Shown here: one piece after another, positions 27,501 through 35,381 of the stretch
Layout of the letters: each line of letters begins with the position of its first letter
How positions within the stretch are numbered: position 1 is the stretch's first letter
Assembly (NCBI GenBank): GCA_041398565.1
Contig: JAWKUN010000002.1
Coordinates: forward strand, 1,674,001-1,738,000
Reading direction: 5' to 3'
DNA: 64,000 nucleotides
Source: DATGPD01 sp041398565
Lineage (GTDB): Bacteria > Planctomycetota > UBA1135 > UBA2386
Program-made: the position numbers and the translations under genes
Notes under the pieces: model-generated
What the model was told of the DNA's origin: nothing
Databases searched by the model: none
Seen by the model: the letters and a program-made list of their open reading frames with translations, nothing else

Positions 27501-30500
27501 TGTGCTGCGGGTCGAGGCCCGGGATCGCTTCGGGGTGCTGGTGACGGCGCAGATGCCCGTGCTGGTCTCGGGCGACGAGGATCAGGTCAAGCTGCGCCTG
27601 CTCAGCGACCGCGAGAGCTACAAGGTCGGCGAGAAGGTCGCGGTCAAGGTCATGAACCGCGCCGGGGCCCACCTGGTGCTGCAGACGGTGCAGGGCGATG
27701 GCATCCTCGCCTACCGCGCCTTCGTTCTGCCGGCGGGCGAGTCGACCCTGGGGCTCGACCTGGCCGCGGCACACGCTCCCAACTTCGCGCTCGGGCTCAG
27801 CATGATCGCCGGCACCGAGCTGTTCACCGCCGAGCGCGAGTTCCGCGTGGCGCGCGACCTCGAGGTGGTGGTCACCAGCCCCGCGAAGGTAACACCGGGC
27901 AGCAAGCTGCCGGTGCAGATCCAGGTGTCCGATGCCGAGGGGCGGCCCGCGGTGGCCGAGGTGGCGCTGGCCGTCGTGGACGAGGCCCTGCTGGCCCTGA
28001 AGGCGGATGCGACGCCGAGGATGGCCGACGTGTTCTGGGGCAAGCGCCGGGAGACGTCGTTCCGCACGGTGTCGTCGTGCGACTGGAGCTACCGGGGCGC
28101 AGCCAGCCCGGTGAGCCAGGACCTCGCTGCCGAGGAACGGCGCCGCGAAGCACCGCCGCCAGCTGTCGGTGGCGCTCCGGGGCCCGCCGGGCCGTCCACG
28201 CCCGGGCCGGCGTCGCAGCGGGACCTGGCGAACCTGCGCGCCGACACCAGCGTGGCGCAGGACGTCGACGTCTTGGAGACCGAGCAGGCGTTCCAGTCCT
28301 TGGGGTGGAACACGGCGGTGGGGCTCGGCGGTGGCGCTGGCGGCCGCTACGCCGGTGGGCGTCAGCGCGCGGTACGGACCATCGCCGGTTACCTCGACCA
28401 GTCGGAAGGTCCGTCGTCGCTGCAGCTCCTGTCGGCGAACGCGCCGTGGGACCAGGACGCGCGCCTGGCTGAGCTCGGCCGCGTGATGTTCTTCGCAGCG
28501 CCGAGCGACGGCGGCGAGCGTCCCGATCGCCCGCGCACGTCGTTTTCGGAGACCGGGGCCTGGCTGTCGGCGATCACCACGGGGCCCGACGGCAAGGCGA
28601 CGGCAGAGGTCACGTTGCCCGACAGCACGACCACCTGGCGGCTGGTGGCGCGCGGCGTCACCGCGGCCAGCGACGTCGGCGAGAGCAATGGCAGCGTGCA
28701 GACCAGCAAGCGCGTGCAGGCCGACCTGGTGGCGCCGATGGCGTTGGTGCAGGGCGACCAGCTCGAGCTCCGCGTGCGCGCGCACAACCTGACCGACGAC
28801 GCGCGCGACGCTCGCGTCGAGCTGCGGGTGCCGGCCGATGCCGACCCGGTCGAGCGCTCCCTGCGTCTGGAAGCGCACGGCGAGGGTGAAGCGAGCGTGT
28901 CCTACTCGGCCGACCGCGCCGGCAACCTGACGCTGCGGGCGCAGGTGCAGGCCGGCAGCGACATCGATGCGCTGGAGCGGCCGCTCGTCGTGGAGGCGTT
29001 CGGGCGCGAACTGCGCGCCGGGCGCACCGGCAGCACCCGCGAGGCGGAGCACTTCACCCTGGCGTTGCCCCAGGGCGAGGAGTACCTGCGCCGCGTGCTG
29101 TCGGTGGCGGTCGGTCCCGACCTCGGCCGCGACCTGGTGGCCGCGGCCCTCGGGCTCGGCTACCAGCCCTGGAACTGCCGGCGCATCGCGGCGACCAACC
29201 TGGCGTTGGCGAGCCGTGGCCTGTCGGCGCTGCTGGTGCTCGACTGGCTGCAGCGCTCGGGCGGCACTACGCCGAGCGACGTGACCCGTCTGCGTGCGCT
29301 GGCTGCCGCGCACCTGGCGAGCCTGGCGGCGCTGCAGCGGCCTGACGGCGGCTACGGCTGGGTGAAGCAGTGCGAGGGCGACGTGCGCACGACCAGCCAG
29401 GTCCTGGCGTTCGCCACGTGGGCGCGGCGGCTCGGCCTGGTCGGCGCCACCGAACTCGCCGACAAGGCCAGCGAGTGGCTGTTGCGCCAGCTCAGATCGA
29501 CGCGCGAACGGCCGCGGGCGCTGCTGGCGCTGGCGCTGGCCGGGCGCGCGCGCTTCGAGGACCTGAACGCCCTGCACCGCGAGCGCGCCGGCCTCGACCT
29601 CGACGCTCTGGCGCGCCTGGCCCTGGCCTGGCACGCCGCCGAGCGGCCCACCCTCGCGGCGGAACTGAGCGAGGGGATGCGTGGCAAGCTGGCCGGCGCC
29701 GGCACCCCTGGCGACGCCGCCGCGGTCGAGGCGCAAGCGCTGGCAGTGGCCGCGCTCCTGCGCGGCGACGCGCGCGATCCGGCTGCTTTGCGCGCGCTGG
29801 CGACGCTGCGCCAGGCGCGCATCGGTGACAGCTACGGCACGCCCGAGGCGACGACCGCCGTGCTGTGGGCGGAGACCGCCGCCGGTGGCCGCAACGGCGC
29901 GGCGGCCAGCGAGGGCGAGGTGACGATCTCGGTCAACGGACGCGAGCTGGCCAAGGTGCCGGCGACCGCGCGCACCGACCGCTCGTCGTTCACCGCGCCA
30001 AGTGAGTGGCTGAAGGACGGAGACAACGAAGTGGAGATCCGTGTCGCCGGGCGCGCCGACGTGCACTTCCAGGCGACGTTGGTGGGCTTCGCCGCTGGCT
30101 TCCCCGCCGAGCCGCGCGCTCGCGAGGTGGTGCGTATCGAGCGCACCTACCTGGCCGCCGAGCGTCGCTTCGACGGCAAGGTGGTGGCACCGGGCTTCGG
30201 CGTCGTGCAGGGCACCTACAAGACCTTCGACAACACCGTCAGCCGCGTCGAGGCCGGACAGACGGCGCGCGGGCGCTTGCGCTTCTGGGTGCCGCAGGCG
30301 GCCACGCGCTCGGCGATCTCGCCGCTGGTGGTGGAGGAGCCGATCCCGGCGGGCTGCAGCGTCACGCCAGGCACGGTGCGCGGCAGCTTCGACCACGTGG
30401 TGATCGAGCCGACCCGGCTGACCTTCTACTACCGCGAGGGCAACGTGTCGGACACGGTGACCTACGAGCTGCAGGCGCGCTTCCCCGGCACGTTCCGCGC

Positions 30501-32388
30501 GCTGCCGACCCAGGTCTACGGCGCCCTGGCGCCGCACATCGGCGCCTACGGCAAGCCGGGCCGGTTCACCGTCGACGCCCGCGGCCAGGGGCAGCCCGAG
30601 CCGTACCGTGAGACGCCCGACGAGCTGTACCACATCGGCAAGGCGCTGTTCGACAATGCCATGTCGGAGAACGGCGACTTCGCCGCCGCCGGCGAACGCC
30701 TGCACGCGCTGGTGCGCGAGTGGCAGACCGACCAGGTGCACCTGCGCGACGACGTCAGGAAGGACGTCACCCGCATGCTGCTGTTCGTGTCGATCGCCAG
30801 CCACGACGCCCAGGGCACGGTGCGCTTCTTCGAGGAGCTGAAGGACACGTATGCCGACCTGGTCATCCCGTTCGACAAGATCGTGGCGGTGGGGCAGGCC
30901 TACGTCGACCTCGGCGAGTTCGAACGCGCGCTCATGGTGTTCCGGGCGACGGCGGAGGCGTCGTTCCTCAAGGATGCGGCGGTGGCCAACACGCTCGACG
31001 GCCTCGGCGAGGTGGCCGCGTCGGTGCGCTTCCTCACCCGCTTGCTGGGCGTCTACCCGGACCTCAACCTGATCCGCACCGGCCTCTACAGCGTGGCGCA
31101 GCGCCAGGCGGATGCGGCGGCCAAGCTGCAGCCCGGCGCCGCGGTCGACCCGCGCGTCGGTTCGGCCCAGGACCTGCGCGCCGCGGCGCTCGCCGGCCTG
31201 CGCGAGTTCCTGGTGCTCTACCCCGACGACCCGCTGGCGGAGGAGGTGGCGTTCGCGCTGGCGACGACGCACGTCGAGGCCAAGGACCTGGCCGCGGCGC
31301 TGGCGGTGTCGGAGCGCGCGCTCGAGACCTACCCGGGCTCGGTGATGACCGACGAGTTCCTCTACACGGCCGGCTACGCCGACTTCGCGCTCGGCAAGCC
31401 GGAGGCGGCGTTCGCCATCCTGAAGCGGGTCGCCGAAGAGGACTTCCCGCAGCGCAACGGCGGCAAGGGGCCGAGCGAGAACAAGGACCACGCCATCTAC
31501 CTGCAGGGGCAGATCCATCACGCGCTGGGGCAGCCCGAGCCGGCGCTTGCGGCGTACGAGAAGGTGAAGGACAAGTTCTCCGACGCCGCCGAGGCGACCG
31601 ACTACTTCCTGCGCAAGCGCCTGTCGTTGCCGGAGGTGACGACCGTGGCCACGAGCGAGCCGGCGAAGGTGGAGGTGTCGTTCCGCAACGTGGCGCGTGC
31701 GGCGGTGACGGTCTACCGCGTCGACCTGATGCGCCTCTACCTCCTGGAGAAGTCGCTCAACGACATCCGTGGCGTCAAGCTGCACGGCATCCGGCCCCAC
31801 GCCGAGCTGACCGTCGAGCTGGGCAGCGGGCGCGACTACAAGCTGGAGAGCAAGCCACTCGAGCTGAGCCTCGACGAGCCCGGCGCCTACCTGATCGTGC
31901 TGCGCGGCGACGACCTGTTGGCGACCGGCATGCTGCTGCGCTCCGACCTGCGCATCGAAGCGCAGGAAGCGTTCGACGTCGGCCGCGTGCGCGTCTACGT
32001 CAAGGCCGAGGACGCCGTCGTCGCCGACGCGCACGTCAAGGTGGTGGGGTCGGCCGACCAGCAGCTGCGCAGCGGCGACACCGACCTGCGCGGCGTGTTC
32101 GTGGCGGATGCCGTGGTCGGGCAGGCGACGGTGCTGGTGAAGAAGGGCGACGAGTACGCCTTCTACCGCGGCAGCGGTGTCCACCAGCCGTCGCGCGTGC
32201 CGGCGCCGCAACCGCAGCGCCGGCCGGGCCGCCCCGTGCCGAACAAGGCCGCCGACTACAAGTCGTTCGATGCCTTCAGCAACAACATGCGCTTCAACGA
32301 CAGCAACCGCGCGCAGCAGGTGCAGTGGCTGCGGAACGAGGTGCTGCAGAAGCAGCAGAAGGGCGTGGAGGTGTACCGGGCGAAGTGA
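24556..32388 (+). CDS. Giant alpha-2-macroglobulin-family protein with TPR blocks at both ends, thioester motif absent
   Basis: A 2610-residue exported protein. Signal peptide at residues 1-24 (SLKPFSFVVFLFLALTAAAL). Residues about 25-500 are TPR-like repeats. An MG1-like domain begins near 501 (RTFRTGEKARFAVLSRN); the MG2 hallmark FTDRPLYEPGQ is near 704; several MG domains follow; the A2M motif DSTTTWRLVARGVT is near 1355. The alpha-toroid (thioester) domain covers about 1515-1800 (RPDGGYGWVKQCEGDVRTT), but where a CxEQ thioester would sit the sequence reads QPWNCRRIAATN. TPR repeats return at about 2020-2350, then a second MG1-like domain and a charged tail. Bacterial relatives are proposed periplasmic protease traps or structural factors. 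No pbpC gene is adjacent. ATG 24556 is the only start with a signal peptide. Confidence 0.9.
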   Translation: MPRSLKPFSFVVFLFLALTAAALGDALHRGEEALIRRRYGDAVVALQQALAEATPQDRERVLLLLGSAQHLAGDGAGATTTYRRLVEEAPTGYLRAKARFRLADTLAASGAQRDASVIYREEVERLISEQRKEEVAETYLGLAEKALQATKPDFARAVTFFDLALDLGLSPDKARATRLRAADARLSEGNAQDAIARLQPLVRELDLAHGKLKAMLLLGQAKRAANDRAGARATFADLIALARDSEEAAEAAYLTTLAFGVPAPEARDVDRAVAALAAFAQTYPGHPKAKVAQFLVAECLRHVGRSDAALAQYRAFVATHGREDLPEVAAARATIGDVLAAQGKLSEAVEAWQAYLAAHPAHQEWERVQRAIVDTEWGMATAAFERGYEAKDFADARQRLDAFARAYPLDERNPEALRLFGDMLLREKKFTEAVTAFERGVKKYPGKEASGHAQFQIGEIYETELFDYHAALEAYRKVTWSSFVGKAKARIARLERKHLELKTERTFRTGEKARFAVLSRNVEKLRVRVFRLDMETYFRAMHGVSNFEALDIEVIEADKTFEHATPEYKRYRQTSCDIDIGMDGAGAYVVKVDDGELQATTVVLVTDIGVIAKTSRHELFVFTQNLKEERVEGGVKVVVSDGAKVVAEGQTGTDGVYRFRGAELKDCTQLRVFAVSAAGSGAGVLDLSGLGYSTGLQPVGFLFTDRPLYEPGQVAHVKGIVREVKDGLYALPAGGKYRVQAWSAGGRLLLQREVAFSPFGTFAVDVPLPAEAELGDYRVGLDRGEGETFTASFTVAHYERPKLTMDGVAKTPVVYRGERIEGTFTVRYFFGEPAAGKRVHYFLQMPDGARVEGDGVTNALGEVTFAFDSQDFAEEALAVVQADVVEEGVQAICVVPIATTEFAPVLSTVRDVYLAGERFDLDVELKDRAGKPLARTGEAVLLRREKRYSGIAEVEVARQSFTTTAADGKARVAFTAAKGGDHVLRVEARDRFGVLVTAQMPVLVSGDEDQVKLRLLSDRESYKVGEKVAVKVMNRAGAHLVLQTVQGDGILAYRAFVLPAGESTLGLDLAAAHAPNFALGLSMIAGTELFTAEREFRVARDLEVVVTSPAKVTPGSKLPVQIQVSDAEGRPAVAEVALAVVDEALLALKADATPRMADVFWGKRRETSFRTVSSCDWSYRGAASPVSQDLAAEERRREAPPPAVGGAPGPAGPSTPGPASQRDLANLRADTSVAQDVDVLETEQAFQSLGWNTAVGLGGGAGGRYAGGRQRAVRTIAGYLDQSEGPSSLQLLSANAPWDQDARLAELGRVMFFAAPSDGGERPDRPRTSFSETGAWLSAITTGPDGKATAEVTLPDSTTTWRLVARGVTAASDVGESNGSVQTSKRVQADLVAPMALVQGDQLELRVRAHNLTDDARDARVELRVPADADPVERSLRLEAHGEGEASVSYSADRAGNLTLRAQVQAGSDIDALERPLVVEAFGRELRAGRTGSTREAEHFTLALPQGEEYLRRVLSVAVGPDLGRDLVAAALGLGYQPWNCRRIAATNLALASRGLSALLVLDWLQRSGGTTPSDVTRLRALAAAHLASLAALQRPDGGYGWVKQCEGDVRTTSQVLAFATWARRLGLVGATELADKASEWLLRQLRSTRERPRALLALALAGRARFEDLNALHRERAGLDLDALARLALAWHAAERPTLAAELSEGMRGKLAGAGTPGDAAAVEAQALAVAALLRGDARDPAALRALATLRQARIGDSYGTPEATTAVLWAETAAGGRNGAAASEGEVTISVNGRELAKVPATARTDRSSFTAPSEWLKDGDNEVEIRVAGRADVHFQATLVGFAAGFPAEPRAREVVRIERTYLAAERRFDGKVVAPGFGVVQGTYKTFDNTVSRVEAGQTARGRLRFWVPQAATRSAISPLVVEEPIPAGCSVTPGTVRGSFDHVVIEPTRLTFYYREGNVSDTVTYELQARFPGTFRALPTQVYGALAPHIGAYGKPGRFTVDARGQGQPEPYRETPDELYHIGKALFDNAMSENGDFAAAGERLHALVREWQTDQVHLRDDVRKDVTRMLLFVSIASHDAQGTVRFFEELKDTYADLVIPFDKIVAVGQAYVDLGEFERALMVFRATAEASFLKDAAVANTLDGLGEVAASVRFLTRLLGVYPDLNLIRTGLYSVAQRQADAAAKLQPGAAVDPRVGSAQDLRAAALAGLREFLVLYPDDPLAEEVAFALATTHVEAKDLAAALAVSERALETYPGSVMTDEFLYTAGYADFALGKPEAAFAILKRVAEEDFPQRNGGKGPSENKDHAIYLQGQIHHALGQPEPALAAYEKVKDKFSDAAEATDYFLRKRLSLPEVTTVATSEPAKVEVSFRNVARAAVTVYRVDLMRLYLLEKSLNDIRGVKLHGIRPHAELTVELGSGRDYKLESKPLELSLDEPGAYLIVLRGDDLLATGMLLRSDLRIEAQEAFDVGRVRVYVKAEDAVVADAHVKVVGSADQQLRSGDTDLRGVFVADAVVGQATVLVKKGDEYAFYRGSGVHQPSRVPAPQPQRRPGRPVPNKAADYKSFDAFSNNMRFNDSNRAQQVQWLRNEVLQKQQKGVEVYRAK

Positions 32389-32434
32389 TGGATGGGCGGG
32401 CGACCGGAGGTCGCCGCCCATCGCACCAGCCTTG

Positions 32435-32461
32435 CAGCGGATGGAGCAGACTCCACCGCTG
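32435..32461 (+). terminator. Hairpin after the macroglobulin gene, resembling a degenerate REP core
   Basis: An 11-bp stem with one bulged A: CAGCGG-A-TGGAG, loop CAGA, CTCCA-CCGCTG, 47 bp after the stop. There is no T-run. Its core TGGAGCAGACTCCA differs from the repeat core at 56850-56864 by a single missing base, so it may be a REP-type copy serving as a transcript end. Confidence 0.5.
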
Positions 32462-32603
32462 AACGCTGGGAAAGGCGGACGATGAGAACGACGCCGGCGC
32501 CGTGAACGACGCTGGCTTCCGCCGCAGCGTCTGGTCGGCCGGGTCCGGGGCCGTTTCGCGGCTATGCTCGCCCCGACCTGTCGGGTTCCTGCCCCGCTCC
32601 CCC

Positions 32604-35231
32604 ATGTCCAGATTCCTGCCCCTCGCGCTCACCGCCGCGCTCGCCGGCGTCCCTCCGATCCAAGCACAGAGCTGGCAAGCGGCCGGCTCGCTTCCCACCG
32701 GCGGTGCCGCGCGCACGCACTGCCGCGCCGTGCAGGTCGGAGCCGCGGTGTACATCCTCGGCGGCACGCCGTTCCCCTCCGCCAGCGAGGGCGCGGTGCA
32801 CGTGCTGTATCCGAGCAACGGTGGCTTCGGTACCCCGCAGTTCCCTCTGGAGGAGGCCCTGTTGTGGGTCGGCATCGCTGTCGACAACCGCAACCGGATC
32901 ATCGTGTTCGGCGGCCAGGGCGCCGGCAACGTCACCGGCGACGACTACGAGTGGACGGTGACGGACGGCAACAACGGCGGCATCGCCGGCCGCAGCAGCC
33001 AAGCTCCCGACGCGCGTTTCTCGGTGGCGACCAACGACGCGAACCTCGTCTACTCGCTCGGCGGTGGACCGGGTGCTGCGGCGTCGACCGCGCAGCCCAA
33101 CAGCGCGCGGGTCGAGCGCTACGACGGCGTCGGCAACGCTTGGACGGTGCGGGCGCCGATGCCGAGCGGTCGGGCCGACGCCGGCGCCTGCTACGACGGC
33201 CAAGGGCACGTGCTCGTGGCTGGAGGCTTCGACGCCGTCGGTGTGCCGACCACTCAGGTCCTGCAGTACGACGAGGCGACCGACACCTGGTCGGACAGTT
33301 CCGTTCCGCCGCTTCCCGTCCCGCTCACCGGACTCGCGTTGGTGCTCGGCGCCGACCAGAGGGTCTACGCCATCGGCGGCCACGACGGCACGGCTACGCA
33401 GGCCACCTCGTTCGTCCTCGACGCCGCCCACACTGGCTGGGCGACCGGACCGGTGATGGCCCACGCGCGCCAGCACTTCGGGGCGCTCCTGGTGAGCGAC
33501 GACTACATCTGGGTGTTCGGTGGCGAAGACGACGGCGGCGGCACCAGCAGCGCCGAGCGCCTGTTCACGCCCGTGTGCCCGGAGATCGTCGTGCAGCCGA
33601 CTGCGCTCGCCGCCTTCCCGGACACGAGTGCCGGGTTCGTCGTCCGCGCGGTCGGCGCGCCCCCGCTCGTCTACCAGTGGCGCAGGAACGGAGTACCCTT
33701 GGCCGACGGTCCGACCGGCAGCGGCAGCACCGTGTCCGGAGCCCACACCGAGCAGCTCGGCGTCACGCGCGTCGGCACCGGCGACCTGGGCAGCTACGAC
33801 TGCGTCGTCAGCAACGGTTGCGGCCCGACCTCCAGCGCTGCCGTCGCTCTCGGCCTGCGCGCCGTACCACGGCCCACCGGACCGTTCGTGGCAGAATCGC
33901 GTCACCCCCAGGGGGCGCTGTCCTCGTACGCGCGCGCGATCGACGGGACCGACATCGGCGGCTACGGCATCTTCCCGCACGCCGTCTACAACCAGATCTC
34001 GCGCCCCCTGCGTTGGCCTACCGTCGGCGGGCCTGCCGAGGACCTGACCCCGCCGAACAGCGTCGGCGGCGCCGTGCTCGCGGTCGCCGGACCGGTGCTC
34101 GCGGGTTGGTACTGGTGGCCGTTCACCACCTCCCAGGGCACCGCCTACTACAAGCAGGCCTGCATCTGGAACGGTGGCATCGCCGGCCACGCCAACATCC
34201 AGCTCCAGGGTTGGGACATCGGTTGGATCAACGCCACGGACGGGCAGCACCACACCGGCACGCTGCTCCAGGACGAGACCTCGTTCTACTCGGTCGCCTA
34301 CTACTGGCCGACCGTGACCCGCTTCCCCACGCCGCTCACATCCGCCGCCGGTAACGCCACCGCCATGGACGGTGACCGCCAGTTCGGCAACTCGGGTCAA
34401 CGGGCGCAGATGTGGCACCGCAGCGTCGGCACCAACTTCGACCTGCACCCGGCCGGTGCGACGACCAGCTACGTGCTCGGCGCCCGCGATGGCCAGCAGG
34501 TGGGCTCCATCGCCAACGGCGGCGTCACCCAGGCGACCCTGTGGACCGGCAGCAACGCCAGCGCCGTGTCGCTGCACCCGACCGGAGCCGCCAGCTCGAT
34601 CGCGCGCGCCGCACGCGCCGGCTACCAGGTCGGATCGGTGGGTGCCCCCCTTCGCCACGCTGCACTGTGGCGGGGCGACGCCGCGACCGTGGTCGACCTG
34701 CATGCCTACCTGGCACCTGACTTCACGTCGTCGGACGCCTACGGCATCGACGTCGCCGCCGACGGGACGATCATCGTGGTCGGCGAGGGCAACAACAGTA
34801 CGACCGGCCGCGTCGAAGCATTGGTGTGGCGAGGCCGCGTCGCCGACTTCTGGCAGGACGCCGACCGCGTGTCGCTGACCACGGGTGGCAGCGTGCCTAT
34901 GCATCTGGACGCCAGCGCGGCGCATGCTGGCGCGACCTACATCGTGCTCGGCTCGCTCAGCGGCAGCGTGCCCGGCACTCTGATCACGCCGAGTCTGCGC
35001 GTGCCGCTCAACTTCGACCTCTACACGTCGTTCTTCCTGCAGGTGCCCAACGCCCTGATCGTACCCTCGGTCGGCGTGCTCGACGGCAACGGCCGCGCCG
35101 ACACGACCTTCGTCCTGCCGGCGTTGCCCGGCAACGGGCCGCTCCTCGCGACCCACGCCTACGTGCTTCTGTCGCCGGCGTTGGTGCCGGACTACGCGAG
35201 CCATCCGCTGGCGCTGACACTCGACCCGTAG
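32604..35231 (+). CDS. Exported kelch / Ig-like / HAF-repeat protein
   Basis: An 875-residue protein with signal peptide MSRFLPLALTAALAGVPPIQAQ. Residues about 25-325 are kelch-type beta-propeller repeats (AVYILGG, IIVFGGQG, HVLVAGGFDA, VYAIGGHDG, IWVFGGEDD). An Ig-like domain follows (about 326-418: PLVYQWRRNGVPL ... GSYDCVVSNGCG). About 430-745 contain HAF-like repeats (DGQQVGS, GYQVGSVGAPLRHAALWRG, AYGIDVAADGTIIVVGEG). The last 115 residues form a beta-rich end similar in plan to other exported proteins here. The gene is probably monocistronic. Adhesion or surface-display roles are plausible by analogy; no enzyme motif is visible. Upstream in-frame codons lack signal-peptide character. Confidence 0.85.
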   Translation: MSRFLPLALTAALAGVPPIQAQSWQAAGSLPTGGAARTHCRAVQVGAAVYILGGTPFPSASEGAVHVLYPSNGGFGTPQFPLEEALLWVGIAVDNRNRIIVFGGQGAGNVTGDDYEWTVTDGNNGGIAGRSSQAPDARFSVATNDANLVYSLGGGPGAAASTAQPNSARVERYDGVGNAWTVRAPMPSGRADAGACYDGQGHVLVAGGFDAVGVPTTQVLQYDEATDTWSDSSVPPLPVPLTGLALVLGADQRVYAIGGHDGTATQATSFVLDAAHTGWATGPVMAHARQHFGALLVSDDYIWVFGGEDDGGGTSSAERLFTPVCPEIVVQPTALAAFPDTSAGFVVRAVGAPPLVYQWRRNGVPLADGPTGSGSTVSGAHTEQLGVTRVGTGDLGSYDCVVSNGCGPTSSAAVALGLRAVPRPTGPFVAESRHPQGALSSYARAIDGTDIGGYGIFPHAVYNQISRPLRWPTVGGPAEDLTPPNSVGGAVLAVAGPVLAGWYWWPFTTSQGTAYYKQACIWNGGIAGHANIQLQGWDIGWINATDGQHHTGTLLQDETSFYSVAYYWPTVTRFPTPLTSAAGNATAMDGDRQFGNSGQRAQMWHRSVGTNFDLHPAGATTSYVLGARDGQQVGSIANGGVTQATLWTGSNASAVSLHPTGAASSIARAARAGYQVGSVGAPLRHAALWRGDAATVVDLHAYLAPDFTSSDAYGIDVAADGTIIVVGEGNNSTTGRVEALVWRGRVADFWQDADRVSLTTGGSVPMHLDASAAHAGATYIVLGSLSGSVPGTLITPSLRVPLNFDLYTSFFLQVPNALIVPSVGVLDGNGRADTTFVLPALPGNGPLLATHAYVLLSPALVPDYASHPLALTLDP

Positions 35232-35328
35232 CCGACGCCGCCCGCGACGGCGCTCGGTCGGTGCAGCGGTCAGCGAGTCGGGGTGGCGGAATGCTGTGCG
35301 GTCGCCGCGGTCGTGCCGCTGTCACCGG

Positions 35329-35357
35329 GCGCGACGAGCCCTTCGAGCTCGTCGCGC
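35329..35357. other. Perfect 11-bp hairpin upstream of the next exported-protein gene
   Basis: GCGCGACGAGC (35329-35339), a 7-nt loop CCTTCGA, and the exact complement (35347-35357). It lies 98 bp after the kelch-protein stop and 25 bp before the ATG at 35382. It may end the upstream transcript or lie in the leader of the downstream gene; without a T-run I cannot decide. Confidence 0.5.
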
Positions 35358-35381
35358 GCCGACGACCGCTGCGACGGAACC

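Noticed and set aside
26800..32421. A very long open frame of about 1870 codons antisense to the macroglobulin gene
   Set aside because: It is Arg/His/Gln/Ala-rich without domains or a signal peptide, and the sense strand carries clear MG2, A2M and TPR features. Long antisense frames are expected at this GC content.
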